Source: CANLBN01 sp050633525 (GTDB taxonomy: Bacteria; Pseudomonadota; Gammaproteobacteria; Pseudomonadales; Cellvibrionaceae). From it: a stretch of DNA of 64,000 nucleotides. The stretch lies in NCBI GenBank assembly GCA_050633525.1, contig JBOEGR010000025.1, positions 52,481 through 116,480 of the forward strand, in the 5' to 3' direction. Positions 1 to 9,137 of this stretch are shown piece after piece. Within the stretch, counting starts at the first letter, position 1; each line of letters starts with the position of its first letter. The notes under the pieces are model-generated. The model had not been told where the DNA came from and did no database searches. It saw nothing but the letters and a program-made list of their open reading frames with translations. Made by a program: the position numbers and the translations under genes.

Positions 1-1049
1 TCGCCTTGTGTTTTTAATAAGGAAAGTAATTTACTTAAGTCAGTAATCTTGATAAGTGAAGAAAATATTTCGCCTACGCCTTCTGCGGCAGTATCAATCG
101 TATTTGGCGAAGAAAACTCGGCAACGTTATTACCCAAAAGCAATTGCCCATTAATTTCACCCCAATTAATACCCGCTTGATAACCTTGGCTAAGTTCTAT
201 CTCTATAATTTTAGCTTCGATAATAACTTGTTTTTTAATATTTAATTTTGCTTGCTCCAGAAAGCTTCTTACTGACTCTAATTTATCAGGCATCGCTGTA
301 ACAACTACCATCCCCGCCTGAGGATTCACAATAACCTTGGTTTGGTTATCCGCTTTTTCACTATCGAGACCAATATTAGCGCCGATAATTTCAGCAATTG
401 ATAAACGTAACGAAGACCAAAAATCGGCTTCTGTACGTGTTTGAATACGAGAGCCTGGAGATATCGTGCTGCCAGACCCTAACAAATCAGCCTGCTGGCT
501 AGACTCTCCGGATTCAGCACTTGCCTGATCAGATGATTGAATATTTCCTGTTAATACACTGGTATCTGAAACACCTACACGTTTAACATCAATATAATTA
601 ACGGGGAAAATTTGCGTTCTTAATTTCTTAGAATAAACGGTATAAATATTATTTTCATATTTGTAGGCATAACCGTATACATCCCTAACAACATTGAGCA
701 ATTCATTTACACTAACCTGCTTAAGGTTAAGTGTAATATCACCCTCAATATCGGGATGAATAATAATATTAGAATCAGTTGCAGCCATTAAGTTAGAAAA
801 AAACAAACTAGCGGCTACATTATTGACCGATATATCAAAACGTTTGTCACTCTCTTTAACAAAAGGCTTAGGCAGTGGAGAAGGGTTTAACAAAGCATCT
901 TTCACAACATTGGGAACAGTATTAACAGGACGCTGTTGCGACTCTGATGCAGCCTGACTTATTGCATCAGCGACCACAGTTTCAGTCGGACTTTGAGCAC
1001 AAGCCACTAAGAGCAATACAATACTGCCAAGTAAAATAATATATTTCAT
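1..1049 (-). CDS. mshL: MSHA biogenesis secretin MshL, 5' part, cut by window edge
   Basis: Outer-membrane secretin of the MSHA type IV pilus. It forms the channel through which the pilus leaves the cell. Translating the minus strand from the ATG at 1049 gives about 349 residues without a stop, so the C-terminal secretin core lies outside the window. The first 20 residues form a lipoprotein signal ending in a lipobox (LVAC). An STN-like short domain follows at roughly residues 69-150, then a Ser/Gln-rich linker, then an N-domain with NPQAGMVVV and VIIEAKI. The ATG overlaps the stop of the upstream mshK in an ATGA arrangement, which supports this start and translational coupling. A paralogous secretin lies at 58.6-60.3 kb and shares the YQAG(I)xW segment. 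The family call is firm, and assignment to MSHA rests on the mshIJK neighbours. Confidence 0.9.
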   Translation of the reverse strand, partial: MKYIILLGSIVLLLVACAQSPTETVVADAISQAASESQQRPVNTVPNVVKDALLNPSPLPKPFVKESDKRFDISVNNVAASLFFSNLMAATDSNIIIHPDIEGDITLNLKQVSVNELLNVVRDVYGYAYKYENNIYTVYSKKLRTQIFPVNYIDVKRVGVSDTSVLTGNIQSSDQASAESGESSQQADLLGSGSTISPGSRIQTRTEADFWSSLRLSIAEIIGANIGLDSEKADNQTKVIVNPQAGMVVVTAMPDKLESVRSFLEQAKLNIKKQVIIEAKIIEIELSQGYQAGINWGEINGQLLLGNNVAEFSSPNTIDTAAEGVGEIFSSLIKITDLSKLLSLLKTQG

Positions 1050-1414
1050 TTAATACTAAAACCTGATTTATCAACGGGATACATTTTCAATACTTTGGTT
1101 AAATTTGACGAACTCATTAACACTTCGTTTATATTAATTTTTTTAATTTTATAACCCCCTATTGAATCCCCCTCTTGATATGTTTTACTGTTAATAATAG
1201 CCAGTCTTTTATTTTCTCCTATAAAAACAGAAGATAAAATGTATGTTCTGGTTGATTTATTTTTAACGACCTTTTTAACGGTATTAAGGGTATTAAATAG
1301 AGGAGCACTAGGGTCTCTCAGCTCTCCCGCTACAGCATGAACGTTAAAACCACTAACACCCCCTACAACAAAAAATAAAAAACAAATAAACAAACCGATA
1401 CCCTTAGACATCAT
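1046..1414 (-). CDS. mshK: MSHA biogenesis protein MshK
   Basis: Small periplasmic pilus-assembly protein of 122 residues, functionally similar to PilP/GspC, thought to link the inner-membrane platform to the secretin. It has an N-terminal signal or anchor (hydrophobic residues about 5-28), the family's LRDPSAPL segment just after it, and a short beta-rich domain with the pattern SxVFIGxxxRLAIINxKxYxxGD. Two Met codons lie at the start. GAGG sits 6 bases before the first ATG, so I keep that one. It overlaps mshJ upstream and mshL downstream, placing it in one translationally coupled operon. Identification relies on length, the DP motif and gene order. Confidence 0.85.
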   Translation of the reverse strand: MMSKGIGLFICFLFFVVGGVSGFNVHAVAGELRDPSAPLFNTLNTVKKVVKNKSTRTYILSSVFIGENKRLAIINSKTYQEGDSIGGYKIKKININEVLMSSSNLTKVLKMYPVDKSGFSIK

Positions 1415-2183
1415 TATCTACCTCAAGGCTTAATGCCGGGTTCTGCTTAACCCTAGCTGATGAAGAGCTACCTAAAGACAAGCTATACAACACCAAACTA
1501 ACGAGAGCATTTGGGTGCTGATCTACTTTATAATGTATATCTTGCCCAAAAAGCCCCCATGAAAGAGATTCTATTTTTGCCAAATATTGAACCAAACTTG
1601 AATAATCCCCTTTTACTTTTATCGCTATCCTATGTTTATAAATAGTGGCCCTCTCTTGATCTAGAGATGTTTTATTTAAAAAATGTACATTTTCCGCCTG
1701 GGCCACATCCCGACTATTCCCACTAGGCATTATCGACAAAGATGAATCAGTGCCAATAACAACAGGCTTTATAGGTAATTGCTCTATTTCCTCCAAACTT
1801 AAACCTTCGGTATCGCTGACAAGATCTTCCATTACGCTCATAAAGTCCTTAGCCGAACTAGCAATAGAGAAATATTTTTTTAATTCAGCATTTAAAATTT
1901 CCACCTCGTTTTCTAAATCACTTAGCTTATTATTTAACGAGATGATCCCCAAAGCCTTATTATCACTCTGCTTATCACTTTCTATTTGGCTTGCATCTTC
2001 ATAAAGAGATGATAAATACGTGTTTTCTAATACCAGATTCTTACTATTGCTCGACAATGGAAGTAAAAAAAACAAATACCATAAAAAATAAAGTGCAGAC
2101 AAAAAAGAGAGTAATAAGACGACCCTCTGCCTCAAGACCAATTCATCAAAACGCTCAACAAACACATTCACTTTATTTATCAC
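1404..2183 (-). CDS. mshJ: MSHA biogenesis protein MshJ (PilO/GspM-like)
   Basis: Bitopic inner-membrane protein of 259 residues in the pilus assembly platform, equivalent to PilO/GspM. A short cytoplasmic head (with RFDELVLRQR) precedes one transmembrane segment at about residues 21-43. A predicted coiled coil follows at about 50-105, then a periplasmic ferredoxin-like domain. The start is GTG. Its GTGA overlaps the stop of the gene before it, and its own stop overlaps the start of mshK. Coupling within mshI-I2-J-K-L is typical of MSHA loci. I see no missing parts. Confidence 0.86.
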   Translation of the reverse strand: MINKVNVFVERFDELVLRQRVVLLLSFLSALYFLWYLFFLLPLSSNSKNLVLENTYLSSLYEDASQIESDKQSDNKALGIISLNNKLSDLENEVEILNAELKKYFSIASSAKDFMSVMEDLVSDTEGLSLEEIEQLPIKPVVIGTDSSLSIMPSGNSRDVAQAENVHFLNKTSLDQERATIYKHRIAIKVKGDYSSLVQYLAKIESLSWGLFGQDIHYKVDQHPNALVSLVLYSLSLGSSSSARVKQNPALSLEVDNDV

Positions 2184-2851
2184 GAGCCTTTATTTCGGAT
2201 AACGGTATTGATCGCATCCCCTCCTTTAACCTTATCATCAGTATTGATTATGTTTTTCAAAGAGTTTTTTCTTGACATTAGAAATTCATACAAACCACTA
2301 TTCTCAATACGAGTAATTTTTAACAAACCAAAATTGGTCATACTAAATGATGATTCTTCCTTTAAATCTTTAAAGTAAATAGGAATAGCCTCTCTGGTTC
2401 TAGATAAACCATTGACAATGACCTCCTCACCTCCGTTATAAATACCAATTTCAGAAACAGATAAATCACCACTTGACTTTTTTGCAATACTTAAAAAAAC
2501 ATCATGAAAACTGGCCAATCTAATATTCTTTTCTGTTTCATACACTCCTTTAATTGTCTTCTTATTAGCCACCTCTTTTGATAATTTGCTAACTTGTTTT
2601 TCTAACAGCTCCCTTTTCTCTATAATTTTATCCATTAAATCATCGCTAGAACTATCTCCTTCTAGACCTTTTGTTTTTTCAATCCAAGCAATATTTTCTT
2701 CACTTAAGGATTGATAATCTTGATACAGGTTAAAAGAGTAAAACCCAGCTAAAACAATACATAAACTACTAACCAAAACCGCATTAGAGAACGAGCACCA
2801 CTTGATACTAGGAATAAACTCATCCGTATAGAGATTAATCTCCTGTCGCAT
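2180..2851 (-). CDS. PilN-like MSHA biogenesis protein (MshI2)
   Basis: Bitopic inner-membrane protein of 223 residues of the PilN family. It begins with the family hallmark QEINLY at residues 3-8, the short cytoplasmic tail expected to bind the PilM/MshI partner. One transmembrane segment spans about residues 22-43, and a coiled coil and a small periplasmic domain follow. The ATG overlaps the stop of mshI (TAATG). In Vibrio-type loci this gene is called mshI2 or the second mshI. Family and position agree well. The C-terminal tail after the domain (about 190-223) is polar and unremarkable. Confidence 0.84.
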   Translation of the reverse strand: MRQEINLYTDEFIPSIKWCSFSNAVLVSSLCIVLAGFYSFNLYQDYQSLSEENIAWIEKTKGLEGDSSSDDLMDKIIEKRELLEKQVSKLSKEVANKKTIKGVYETEKNIRLASFHDVFLSIAKKSSGDLSVSEIGIYNGGEEVIVNGLSRTREAIPIYFKDLKEESSFSMTNFGLLKITRIENSGLYEFLMSRKNSLKNIINTDDKVKGGDAINTVIRNKGS

Positions 2852-3819
2852 TAGGCTGCCATCCCACGCAATGCGGCACCGCTAAGTAACAATGTTGTAT
2901 CTATTCCCATATTCGGAATATGCTCCCCGAGGAGTAAATTCACATCGATACACGTCATCTTTTGCTGAAAGCTATTTCTCATTTCCGATGTTATTTTCTC
3001 GTCTTCTATGGCGCCAAAGAATAATATTTCAGCTGGCGCCGACTGTCTCATTTGACGTTCGTAATAATCCAATGACCGTTGCAGCTCTAAAATAATTTCA
3101 TCCTCTGGTAAGGTATCAAATACACCTGCACCGTAATTGATAGAAAAACGTCGGGATAGAAATAAATTACCGCCCTTGATTATCAGCAGCTTCCCTTCAT
3201 TTTCACCAATACTAATAACAGCTATTCCATGATCAGCAATGACATTATCACTATCTTGATGCTCTGTATTATTATCGTTCTCAGTTCTAGAGCGTTTATG
3301 CTGTGCAATGATTTCAAAATAGTTTCTATAAGATAACTCCTCAATATCAATAGAAACTAAACTAAAATTACATTCTTTAACAAAATCGATGACGCGGGAT
3401 AGCGTATTTTTTTCAGCAACAACCGTATAATGCATCTTCTTTTCAGGTTGAGGGAAAGTCGCAATAACCGTACTTTCTATATCAACATTTGCTAAGTCTT
3501 TTACTTTCCAGCGCATAGCGTCAGCTACTTCTTCCTCTGGAACCTCAGGGGGTTCTATCAGTAATAACTGATAATCCTCCTTGTTCAATACTGCATAACA
3601 ATCACTATTTTTTAAATTGTGACGCTCAACAAATTCTCTAAGCTGACTCTGACATGAACTAAGGCCACCCTTTGCATCTGAAAAATCAAAATAAAAACTA
3701 TCTTTAACCTTCGGCTGTCCTGCTTGGCTACAGTCGAGTAAGACTAAAGCGATATTGCGCTTAGATAGGCACAAGCCGAGGCGTAATGTTTTATTTTTTG
3801 ACCCAAATATCGATAACAC
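2851..3819 (-). CDS. mshI: PilM-like MSHA biogenesis protein MshI
   Basis: Cytoplasmic actin-fold protein of the PilM type that couples the pilus platform to PilN-like MshI2. The body carries LRLGLCLSKRNIALVLLD near the N terminus and DAMRWKVKDLANVD, which is characteristic of MshI. An insertion rich in Asn/Asp/His lies at about residue 175-195. The reading frame stays open up to 3891 and an ATG occurs at 3825. However, GGGAA at 3826-3830 sits 8 bases before the GTG at 3819 and only 2 bases from the ATG, so I prefer the GTG. It is the first msh gene seen. The upstream mshH/csrD gene found in some MSHA loci is absent, and trmL is divergent. Confidence 0.83.
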   Translation of the reverse strand: MLSIFGSKNKTLRLGLCLSKRNIALVLLDCSQAGQPKVKDSFYFDFSDAKGGLSSCQSQLREFVERHNLKNSDCYAVLNKEDYQLLLIEPPEVPEEEVADAMRWKVKDLANVDIESTVIATFPQPEKKMHYTVVAEKNTLSRVIDFVKECNFSLVSIDIEELSYRNYFEIIAQHKRSRTENDNNTEHQDSDNVIADHGIAVISIGENEGKLLIIKGGNLFLSRRFSINYGAGVFDTLPEDEIILELQRSLDYYERQMRQSAPAEILFFGAIEDEKITSEMRNSFQQKMTCIDVNLLLGEHIPNMGIDTTLLLSGAALRGMAA

Positions 3820-4148
3820 AATCATTTCCCAAACGATAAACCAGATAACCTTAATTACAGCCCTTAATCGGCGCTTTGAAAGAAAGCACAAAATCTAGCG
3901 ATAAAACCACATAACTCTGCTTAAAGCTTAGTCGTAAATGAGTGCTTTGCTAGCGCTAAACCTTTGTTTCTCTAATAAAAAATGGGCGTATTCTTATTCT
4001 TCGTCAAAGTTATGACTGTTTACCTGCTTTCACTTTATTCGGTTCTATAAGCCCCGCGTTTTCTATATAATCACGCCACTCTTTTGACACAACATTATTT
4101 AAATAGGACGGGTAGCTAAAACTATCCATCTCAAACCATAGATACCTT

Positions 4149-4613
4149 ATGATTCATATTGTTTTAGTAGAACCCGAAATACCGCCCAATACCGGCAACA
4201 TCATTCGCCTAGCAGCGAATACGGGCTTTCATATCCATCTTATTGAGCCCCTAGGCTTTACTTTGGATGATAAGCGCTTACGCAGAGCGGGTTTAGATTA
4301 TGAAGAATGGGCTCGACTGAGCACCCATAGTAGCTGGGAGGCTTTTTTAGCCGAACAACAGCCAAAAGGGCTATATGCTATTAGCACCAAGGGCACGAAG
4401 TACCATACTGATATCGCATTTCAAGAGAATGATTATGTGGTCTTTGGTTCCGAGACCAAAGGGCTAGCATCCGACATACTGCATGACGATTGTATGAGTG
4501 CCATTGTGCGTATTCCTATGCAAGCCCAAAGCCGCAGTATGAATTTATCGAATGCCGCTTCGGTTATTGTTTATGAGGCGTGGAGACAATTGGGTTTTCC
4601 AAACGCAATATAA
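4149..4613 (+). CDS. trmL: tRNA (cytidine/uridine-34 2'-O)-methyltransferase TrmL
   Basis: SPOUT-class methyltransferase of 154 residues, the usual size for TrmL/YibK. It adds a 2'-O-methyl group to the wobble base of tRNA-Leu isoacceptors, using S-adenosylmethionine. Visible motifs are NTGNIIRL (14-21), FGSETKGL (99-106) and the C-terminal knot segment SRSMNLSNAASV, which forms the cofactor pocket. It is divergent from mshI. The genes after it, fldB and mnmC, run in the same direction, and MnmC also acts on the wobble position. The call is secure. Confidence 0.95.
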   Translation: MIHIVLVEPEIPPNTGNIIRLAANTGFHIHLIEPLGFTLDDKRLRRAGLDYEEWARLSTHSSWEAFLAEQQPKGLYAISTKGTKYHTDIAFQENDYVVFGSETKGLASDILHDDCMSAIVRIPMQAQSRSMNLSNAASVIVYEAWRQLGFPNAI

Positions 4614-4674
4614 AAATGATGCAATATATCAACGACATAATTTTATTTTATAAGATCTTTAACTGGCTTTACTT

Positions 4675-5199
4675 ATGAAAATTGCCCTCTTCTACGGCAG
4701 CTCCACTTGCTATACAGAAATGTGCGCTGAAAAGATTCAGCGTTATTTTCATGAAAGTACTAACAATACATACCATGTAGAAATATTTAATATTGCTGAC
4801 ACACCCGTCGCTAGCATGAATGACTACACCTATATCATTTTAGGCATTCCGACATGGGATTACGGTGAATTACAAGAAGATTGGGAAGATTGCTGGGACG
4901 ACATCGATGATATCGATTTTAAAGGTAAAACAGTCGCCCTATTTGGCTTGGGCGATCAAATTGGCTACCCAGAATGGTTTTTAGATGCAATGGGTTACCT
5001 GCATAACAAAACGCTGGTTCAAGGCGCCAACATTATTGGGTATTGGCCTAATGAAGGCTATACCTTTACTGGGTCACAAGCACTTACAGAAGACCAGTCA
5101 CAGTTTTTAGGATTAGCATTGGATGATGAAAATCAATTTGATCAAACCGAAGAGCGTATTGCTAAGTGGTGCGACCAGCTGAAAGAAGATTTTTCCTGA
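4675..5199 (+). CDS. fldB: Flavodoxin, FldB type
   Basis: Long-chain flavodoxin of 174 residues, a soluble FMN electron carrier. The phosphate-binding loop GSSTCYTEM (8-16) is the form seen in FldB rather than in FldA. The FMN-stacking loops TWDYGELQEDW (about 60-70) and LFGLGDQIGYPEW (about 97-109) are present, as is the long-chain insertion with YWPNEGYTF. It lies 61 bases after trmL and only 3 bases before mnmC, so it is probably co-transcribed with mnmC. The redox partner cannot be told from the sequence. Confidence 0.92.
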   Translation: MKIALFYGSSTCYTEMCAEKIQRYFHESTNNTYHVEIFNIADTPVASMNDYTYIILGIPTWDYGELQEDWEDCWDDIDDIDFKGKTVALFGLGDQIGYPEWFLDAMGYLHNKTLVQGANIIGYWPNEGYTFTGSQALTEDQSQFLGLALDDENQFDQTEERIAKWCDQLKEDFS

Positions 5200-5202
5200 A
5201 AA

Positions 5203-7413
5203 ATGAGCGAATCAGTTCTGAATGATCGCGATAGAAAAAACATTTCATCTTTAGAGTGGAATGATCAAGGCCAACCCATTTCTTCTACCTTTCACGATGT
5301 CTATTTTTCACCAAAAAATGGACTTGAAGAAAGTCGCTATGTTTTTTTAGAAGGTAACCACTTACAAGAACGCTTTTCTCAACTCACGTCTAACAAGGTA
5401 AGCACTACCTCGCTACCCCAACACTTCACAATAGGAGAGATAGGGTTTGGCACAGGTTTAAACTTTTTAAGCTGCTGGCAACTGTGGAAACAATATGCGC
5501 CTCTTAATGCCCGCATGACGTTTATCAGCGTTGAAAAATACCCTTTATCGGCAGAAGATTTAGTTCGATCATTCAATTTATGGCCAGAGTTAACAGAACT
5601 AAGCCAAGCTTTAGTCAATGCTTATAAACAAACCATCGCACCTCACTTAAGCTCCCAAAAGGCCCTAACACACTCCCCTTTTTATACCTTAGAGTTTGGC
5701 ACAGTGAGACTCATATTAATTATAGATGATGCTGAAACAGCCTTAAAAAACAGCTTTTTTTTTAATACTATCAATCCCAATACGATACCAACTACTGCAA
5801 TTGATGCTTGGTTCCTAGATGGTTTTACTCCCTCTCGCAATCCAGATATGTGGAGCGAAAGCTTATTCGAAACAATGCGCACCCTCAGCCATAATAATAC
5901 CAGCCTAGCAACCTTTACCGCGGCCAGTCATGTAAGAAAAGGCTTAACAGAAGTAGGTTTTAACATTAAAAAACGTAAAGGCTTTGGTAAAAAACGAGAA
6001 ATGTTAGTCGGCTGCGCCACTGAAAAAAAAGTACTCTATAACAAAGAAAATCAAAACACTCAGGCAATACCAGCTAAGAAAATAAAATCAAAAAAAAATC
6101 GTACCCCTTGGGCAATTAACCGACACCATCGTTCTATTAAAGCAGGAGAAACTGTTGCTATCATTGGCGGTGGCCTTGCTGGTTGTCACACCGCTTATTC
6201 GTTAGCCAAACGCAATATAAATACCCTATTAATCGATGCTCACAATACCTTGGCCAGTCAAGCGTCCGGCAACCCTCAAGGTATTATCTATGGCAAGTTA
6301 TCGGCACACGAGCAAATACTAAACGACTTTAACTTAAGCAGCTTACTTTACGCTCAACAGCACTATGCTCACTTTTGGCAAGCTCATCCCGATGCCGGCC
6401 AAGCCTGCGGTGTATTACAACTCAGCCAAACCACTCGCGCTCAAGAACAGCACGCCTTAATTGGGCAACAATTTAGCGGTTCTGATTTTTTACATTACCT
6501 TAACAGAGAAGAAGCCAGCAATATTGCAGGCGTAAATCTAAAACACCCCGCCCTCTTTTTTCCTCACTGCGGTTGGCTCGCGCCACAAAAACTATGTGAA
6601 TGGCTGAGTAACAACAAACATATCAAACAGGTCAACAATACCTGTATCGACACAGTAGAAAAGCGACATAAGCAATGGCACTTAAGCGGTATACAAACGA
6701 CGGTTAATACACATTTAACGGCAAAAATAGAAACAGAGAACACATGGCAACAAAATGTTGATTACGTCATTATCGCTAACGCCAATGCAGCCCAACAACT
6801 CTCACTCACAGAATGGGTCCCCACCAAACCAATACGAGGGCAAATTAGTTATGTCCCTTCCCAAGGCGAACTCATGCAACTCAGTACTGTGGTTTGCTCA
6901 GAAGGTTACATTGCTCCCAGCACAGATATAAAGGGCCGCGCTCAACATGCTATTGGTGCCAGTTACAACCTAAATGACACTGCTTTATCTATAAACCCAC
7001 AAGACCATCAAGATAACTTACAGCAACTAACCCTAGCCTTGTCTTTATCAGAGAACACCCGTAAGTTAATAGAAGCAAAAGAGGGGCGCGTGGGTTTTCG
7101 CTGCACCACACCAGACTACCTACCTTTAGCAGGCCCTGCACCTGATATCCGTGCCTTTAAGAAGGATTACTCCCATCTTATTAAAAATGCTCATACGCTT
7201 ATCGATACAGAGGGTGACTATCACCAAGGGCTTTACCTCAATATTGGTCATGGATCACGCGGCCTAGCCTACACCCCGCTAACAGCAGAACTACTGGCAT
7301 GTACGCTGACTGGCGAGCCATTACCTCTTAGTCAAACGATGGCTGATGCACTTAACCCTGCCCGCTTTATCATCCGCGACCTTTGCCGCACCAATATCCC
7401 CCAGAAGACTTAA
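5203..7413 (+). CDS. mnmC: Bifunctional tRNA mnm5s2U34 enzyme MnmC
   Basis: Two-domain enzyme of 736 residues that completes the 5-methylaminomethyl group on wobble uridine of several tRNAs. The N-terminal MnmD domain (about 1-270) is an AdoMet methyltransferase, with GEIGFGTGLNFL near residue 80 and the WFLDGFTPSRNPDMW active-site region. The C-terminal domain (from about 320) is an FAD oxidoreductase beginning IIGGGLAGCHTAYSLA and ending with LNIGHGSRGLAYTPL. A Lys/Asn-rich linker joins them. It follows fldB by 3 bases. Length and domain order match the Escherichia coli enzyme. Confidence 0.95.
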   Translation: MSESVLNDRDRKNISSLEWNDQGQPISSTFHDVYFSPKNGLEESRYVFLEGNHLQERFSQLTSNKVSTTSLPQHFTIGEIGFGTGLNFLSCWQLWKQYAPLNARMTFISVEKYPLSAEDLVRSFNLWPELTELSQALVNAYKQTIAPHLSSQKALTHSPFYTLEFGTVRLILIIDDAETALKNSFFFNTINPNTIPTTAIDAWFLDGFTPSRNPDMWSESLFETMRTLSHNNTSLATFTAASHVRKGLTEVGFNIKKRKGFGKKREMLVGCATEKKVLYNKENQNTQAIPAKKIKSKKNRTPWAINRHHRSIKAGETVAIIGGGLAGCHTAYSLAKRNINTLLIDAHNTLASQASGNPQGIIYGKLSAHEQILNDFNLSSLLYAQQHYAHFWQAHPDAGQACGVLQLSQTTRAQEQHALIGQQFSGSDFLHYLNREEASNIAGVNLKHPALFFPHCGWLAPQKLCEWLSNNKHIKQVNNTCIDTVEKRHKQWHLSGIQTTVNTHLTAKIETENTWQQNVDYVIIANANAAQQLSLTEWVPTKPIRGQISYVPSQGELMQLSTVVCSEGYIAPSTDIKGRAQHAIGASYNLNDTALSINPQDHQDNLQQLTLALSLSENTRKLIEAKEGRVGFRCTTPDYLPLAGPAPDIRAFKKDYSHLIKNAHTLIDTEGDYHQGLYLNIGHGSRGLAYTPLTAELLACTLTGEPLPLSQTMADALNPARFIIRDLCRTNIPQKT

Positions 7414-7512
7414 GCTGTTCACAAAGGCTCCATACTCCAAAGCTAGATAAACGTGTATTAGCATCTATACTCTACATACTGGTTTTAATCATTTACAACG
7501 AGAGTCGCTATT

Positions 7513-7848
7513 ATGCTATTAAGCCGCCGTCGCAATGTGGCCACCACACCTCACGACCCCAGCACAGTACACAACTATTACGAACGCTTGGTTACCGAAG
7601 CTATTTTAAAGCAAGATCCCAGAGCCAGTAGCGACTTTGACTATATGGACGATGTCTCTTGTGTAGCACTCAACCATTTACCACCTCGCTATATTCGCCA
7701 CGATGTCGATATGAGCTTTTATCTATCGCCCGTCGAACTAGAAGAAATCAACAAAAAGGTGACTAAAGCCGTCAAACACGCCATTGAGTTTGTGCAAACA
7801 AGAGAAAAAGCCAGCAAACCAGACAATGACGACAGCGCCGAGCACTAA
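7513..7848 (+). CDS. ComFB-family protein
   Basis: Small cytoplasmic protein of 111 residues with the late-competence ComFB domain over most of its length. Recognisable pieces are VHNYYERLV at about 20-28, CVALNHLPPRYIRHDVDM at about 56-73 and FYLSP just after. ComFB-like proteins in cyanobacteria have been described as cyclic nucleotide receptors, but I cannot show ligand binding here. The C-terminal tail is charged (DNDDSAEH). An overlapping frame beginning at 7383 is a shadow. It stands alone, about 100 bases from each neighbour. Confidence 0.82.
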   Translation: MLLSRRRNVATTPHDPSTVHNYYERLVTEAILKQDPRASSDFDYMDDVSCVALNHLPPRYIRHDVDMSFYLSPVELEEINKKVTKAVKHAIEFVQTREKASKPDNDDSAEH

Positions 7849-7963
7849 AAACTACCGTTCATCTCCATCCAGATACAGGTACCCGCACTAGGCATTCTTA
7901 CTAGCGCAGCCCCCTTAAATCGCCTAGACTGACAACCTTTCGTTAGTCTTAGCGGTTACCAGA

Positions 7964-8854
7964 TTGAAGCCCTTATCTTTAACACAAAACGTATCTAGAC
8001 ACCTTTACAGAATAAACCAAAAAAAGGGGGCGAATGGCCTTTCTTTACCCTCTCTTGTTATTTTGCTAACACTCGCTCTTAGTACTTCTATCGTTACGGT
8101 GAGACTCAACGCTCTTAGCCTAGAGCAAGAGCCAGTAAAAGCACCTCCAATACAACAAGCTAAAATCCTAGATGAAGCAAACTACAACCCTACTTGGTTC
8201 ACTCAAGGGCTGTATCAAGAAGCTGGTAATACGTATATCAGCAGCGGCCTGTACGGACGCTCAGCTATTATTAAACAAAGTAAAATACCGACTCCGAGAC
8301 AACAACGTTATCGGCTCAATAGCCGTTATTTTGCTGAAGGCTTAACGCTTATCGATAACACCCTTTACTTACTGACATGGAAAGAAAACACCTTATTGAT
8401 GTTTGATAAACATTCGCTCAAACCAATAGGTAAAAAAGAATATAAAGGCGAAGGTTGGGGTTTAACTCATAGGCCTAAAACTCATACTCAAGATACAGAG
8501 TTTATTATGAGTAATGGCAGCGACACCCTCACCTTTCGTGACAAAGAAACATTTAAAATAAAACGAGAGCTCAAAGTTAAGCATTTAGATTTAATCAACG
8601 AGCTAGAATACGTTAATGGCATTATTTGGGCCAACCGTTGGTACGATAACCACCTCTATGGTATCGATAGCGAAAGCGGACATATCCTAGCTAAAGTCGA
8701 TTTACTGCCACTCAGAAAAAAAGCGACGACCATAAGCAATAAAAATGTGGTTAATGGGATAAGTTACGATAAGGGAAAAAAGGCTCTATGGGTAACTGGA
8801 AAGTACTGGAACAAGCGGTTTTTGATTGAAATGCCAACTATTCAAGAACAATAA
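7964..8854 (+). CDS. Glutaminyl-peptide cyclotransferase (glutamine cyclotransferase)
   Basis: Beta-propeller enzyme of the plant/bacterial type that cyclises N-terminal glutamine of peptides to pyroglutamate. Family blocks are present in order: FTQGL, a YFAEGLTL block, LLTWKEN, GEGWGLT, MSNGSDTLTFRD and LIN-ELEYVNG-IWANRW. A hydrophobic segment at about residues 30-50 suggests a membrane-anchored or exported protein facing the periplasm. The start at 7964 is TTG with no convincing ribosome site. No better in-frame start precedes the hydrophobic segment, so the first 25-30 residues are uncertain. Confidence 0.85.
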   Translation: MKPLSLTQNVSRHLYRINQKKGANGLSLPSLVILLTLALSTSIVTVRLNALSLEQEPVKAPPIQQAKILDEANYNPTWFTQGLYQEAGNTYISSGLYGRSAIIKQSKIPTPRQQRYRLNSRYFAEGLTLIDNTLYLLTWKENTLLMFDKHSLKPIGKKEYKGEGWGLTHRPKTHTQDTEFIMSNGSDTLTFRDKETFKIKRELKVKHLDLINELEYVNGIIWANRWYDNHLYGIDSESGHILAKVDLLPLRKKATTISNKNVVNGISYDKGKKALWVTGKYWNKRFLIEMPTIQEQ

Positions 8855-9137
8855 ATAAACTAATCAGAAACATAAGGCTTATGGCATTTTAAGTGTGTTA
8901 TCTTTTATTCAGACTCACTTCGGCCTAGTTATCACAGTAAAATATCTTTATTTTCATAATTTTTACATAATCTAAACACTCTATTTCACGTACAATACCG
9001 TAGCAACGCTGCCTCTAGACTCACTAGACACCCTTGTCCTATGATTCAGACGGTATAGCCAGTGTTGCAATCGTTTCTCAATAACATGATGTAAAGGCAG
9101 TATTCCTAACCATTATTAATAAAAGCGAGATAAAACA

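Noticed and set aside
1991..2275. 94-codon plus frame opposite mshI2/mshJ
   Set aside because: Antisense shadow of two coupled msh genes, no ribosome site.
7383..7631. 82-codon plus frame spanning the end of mnmC and start of the ComFB gene
   Set aside because: Overlaps two genes with recognised domains in other frames; no own domain.
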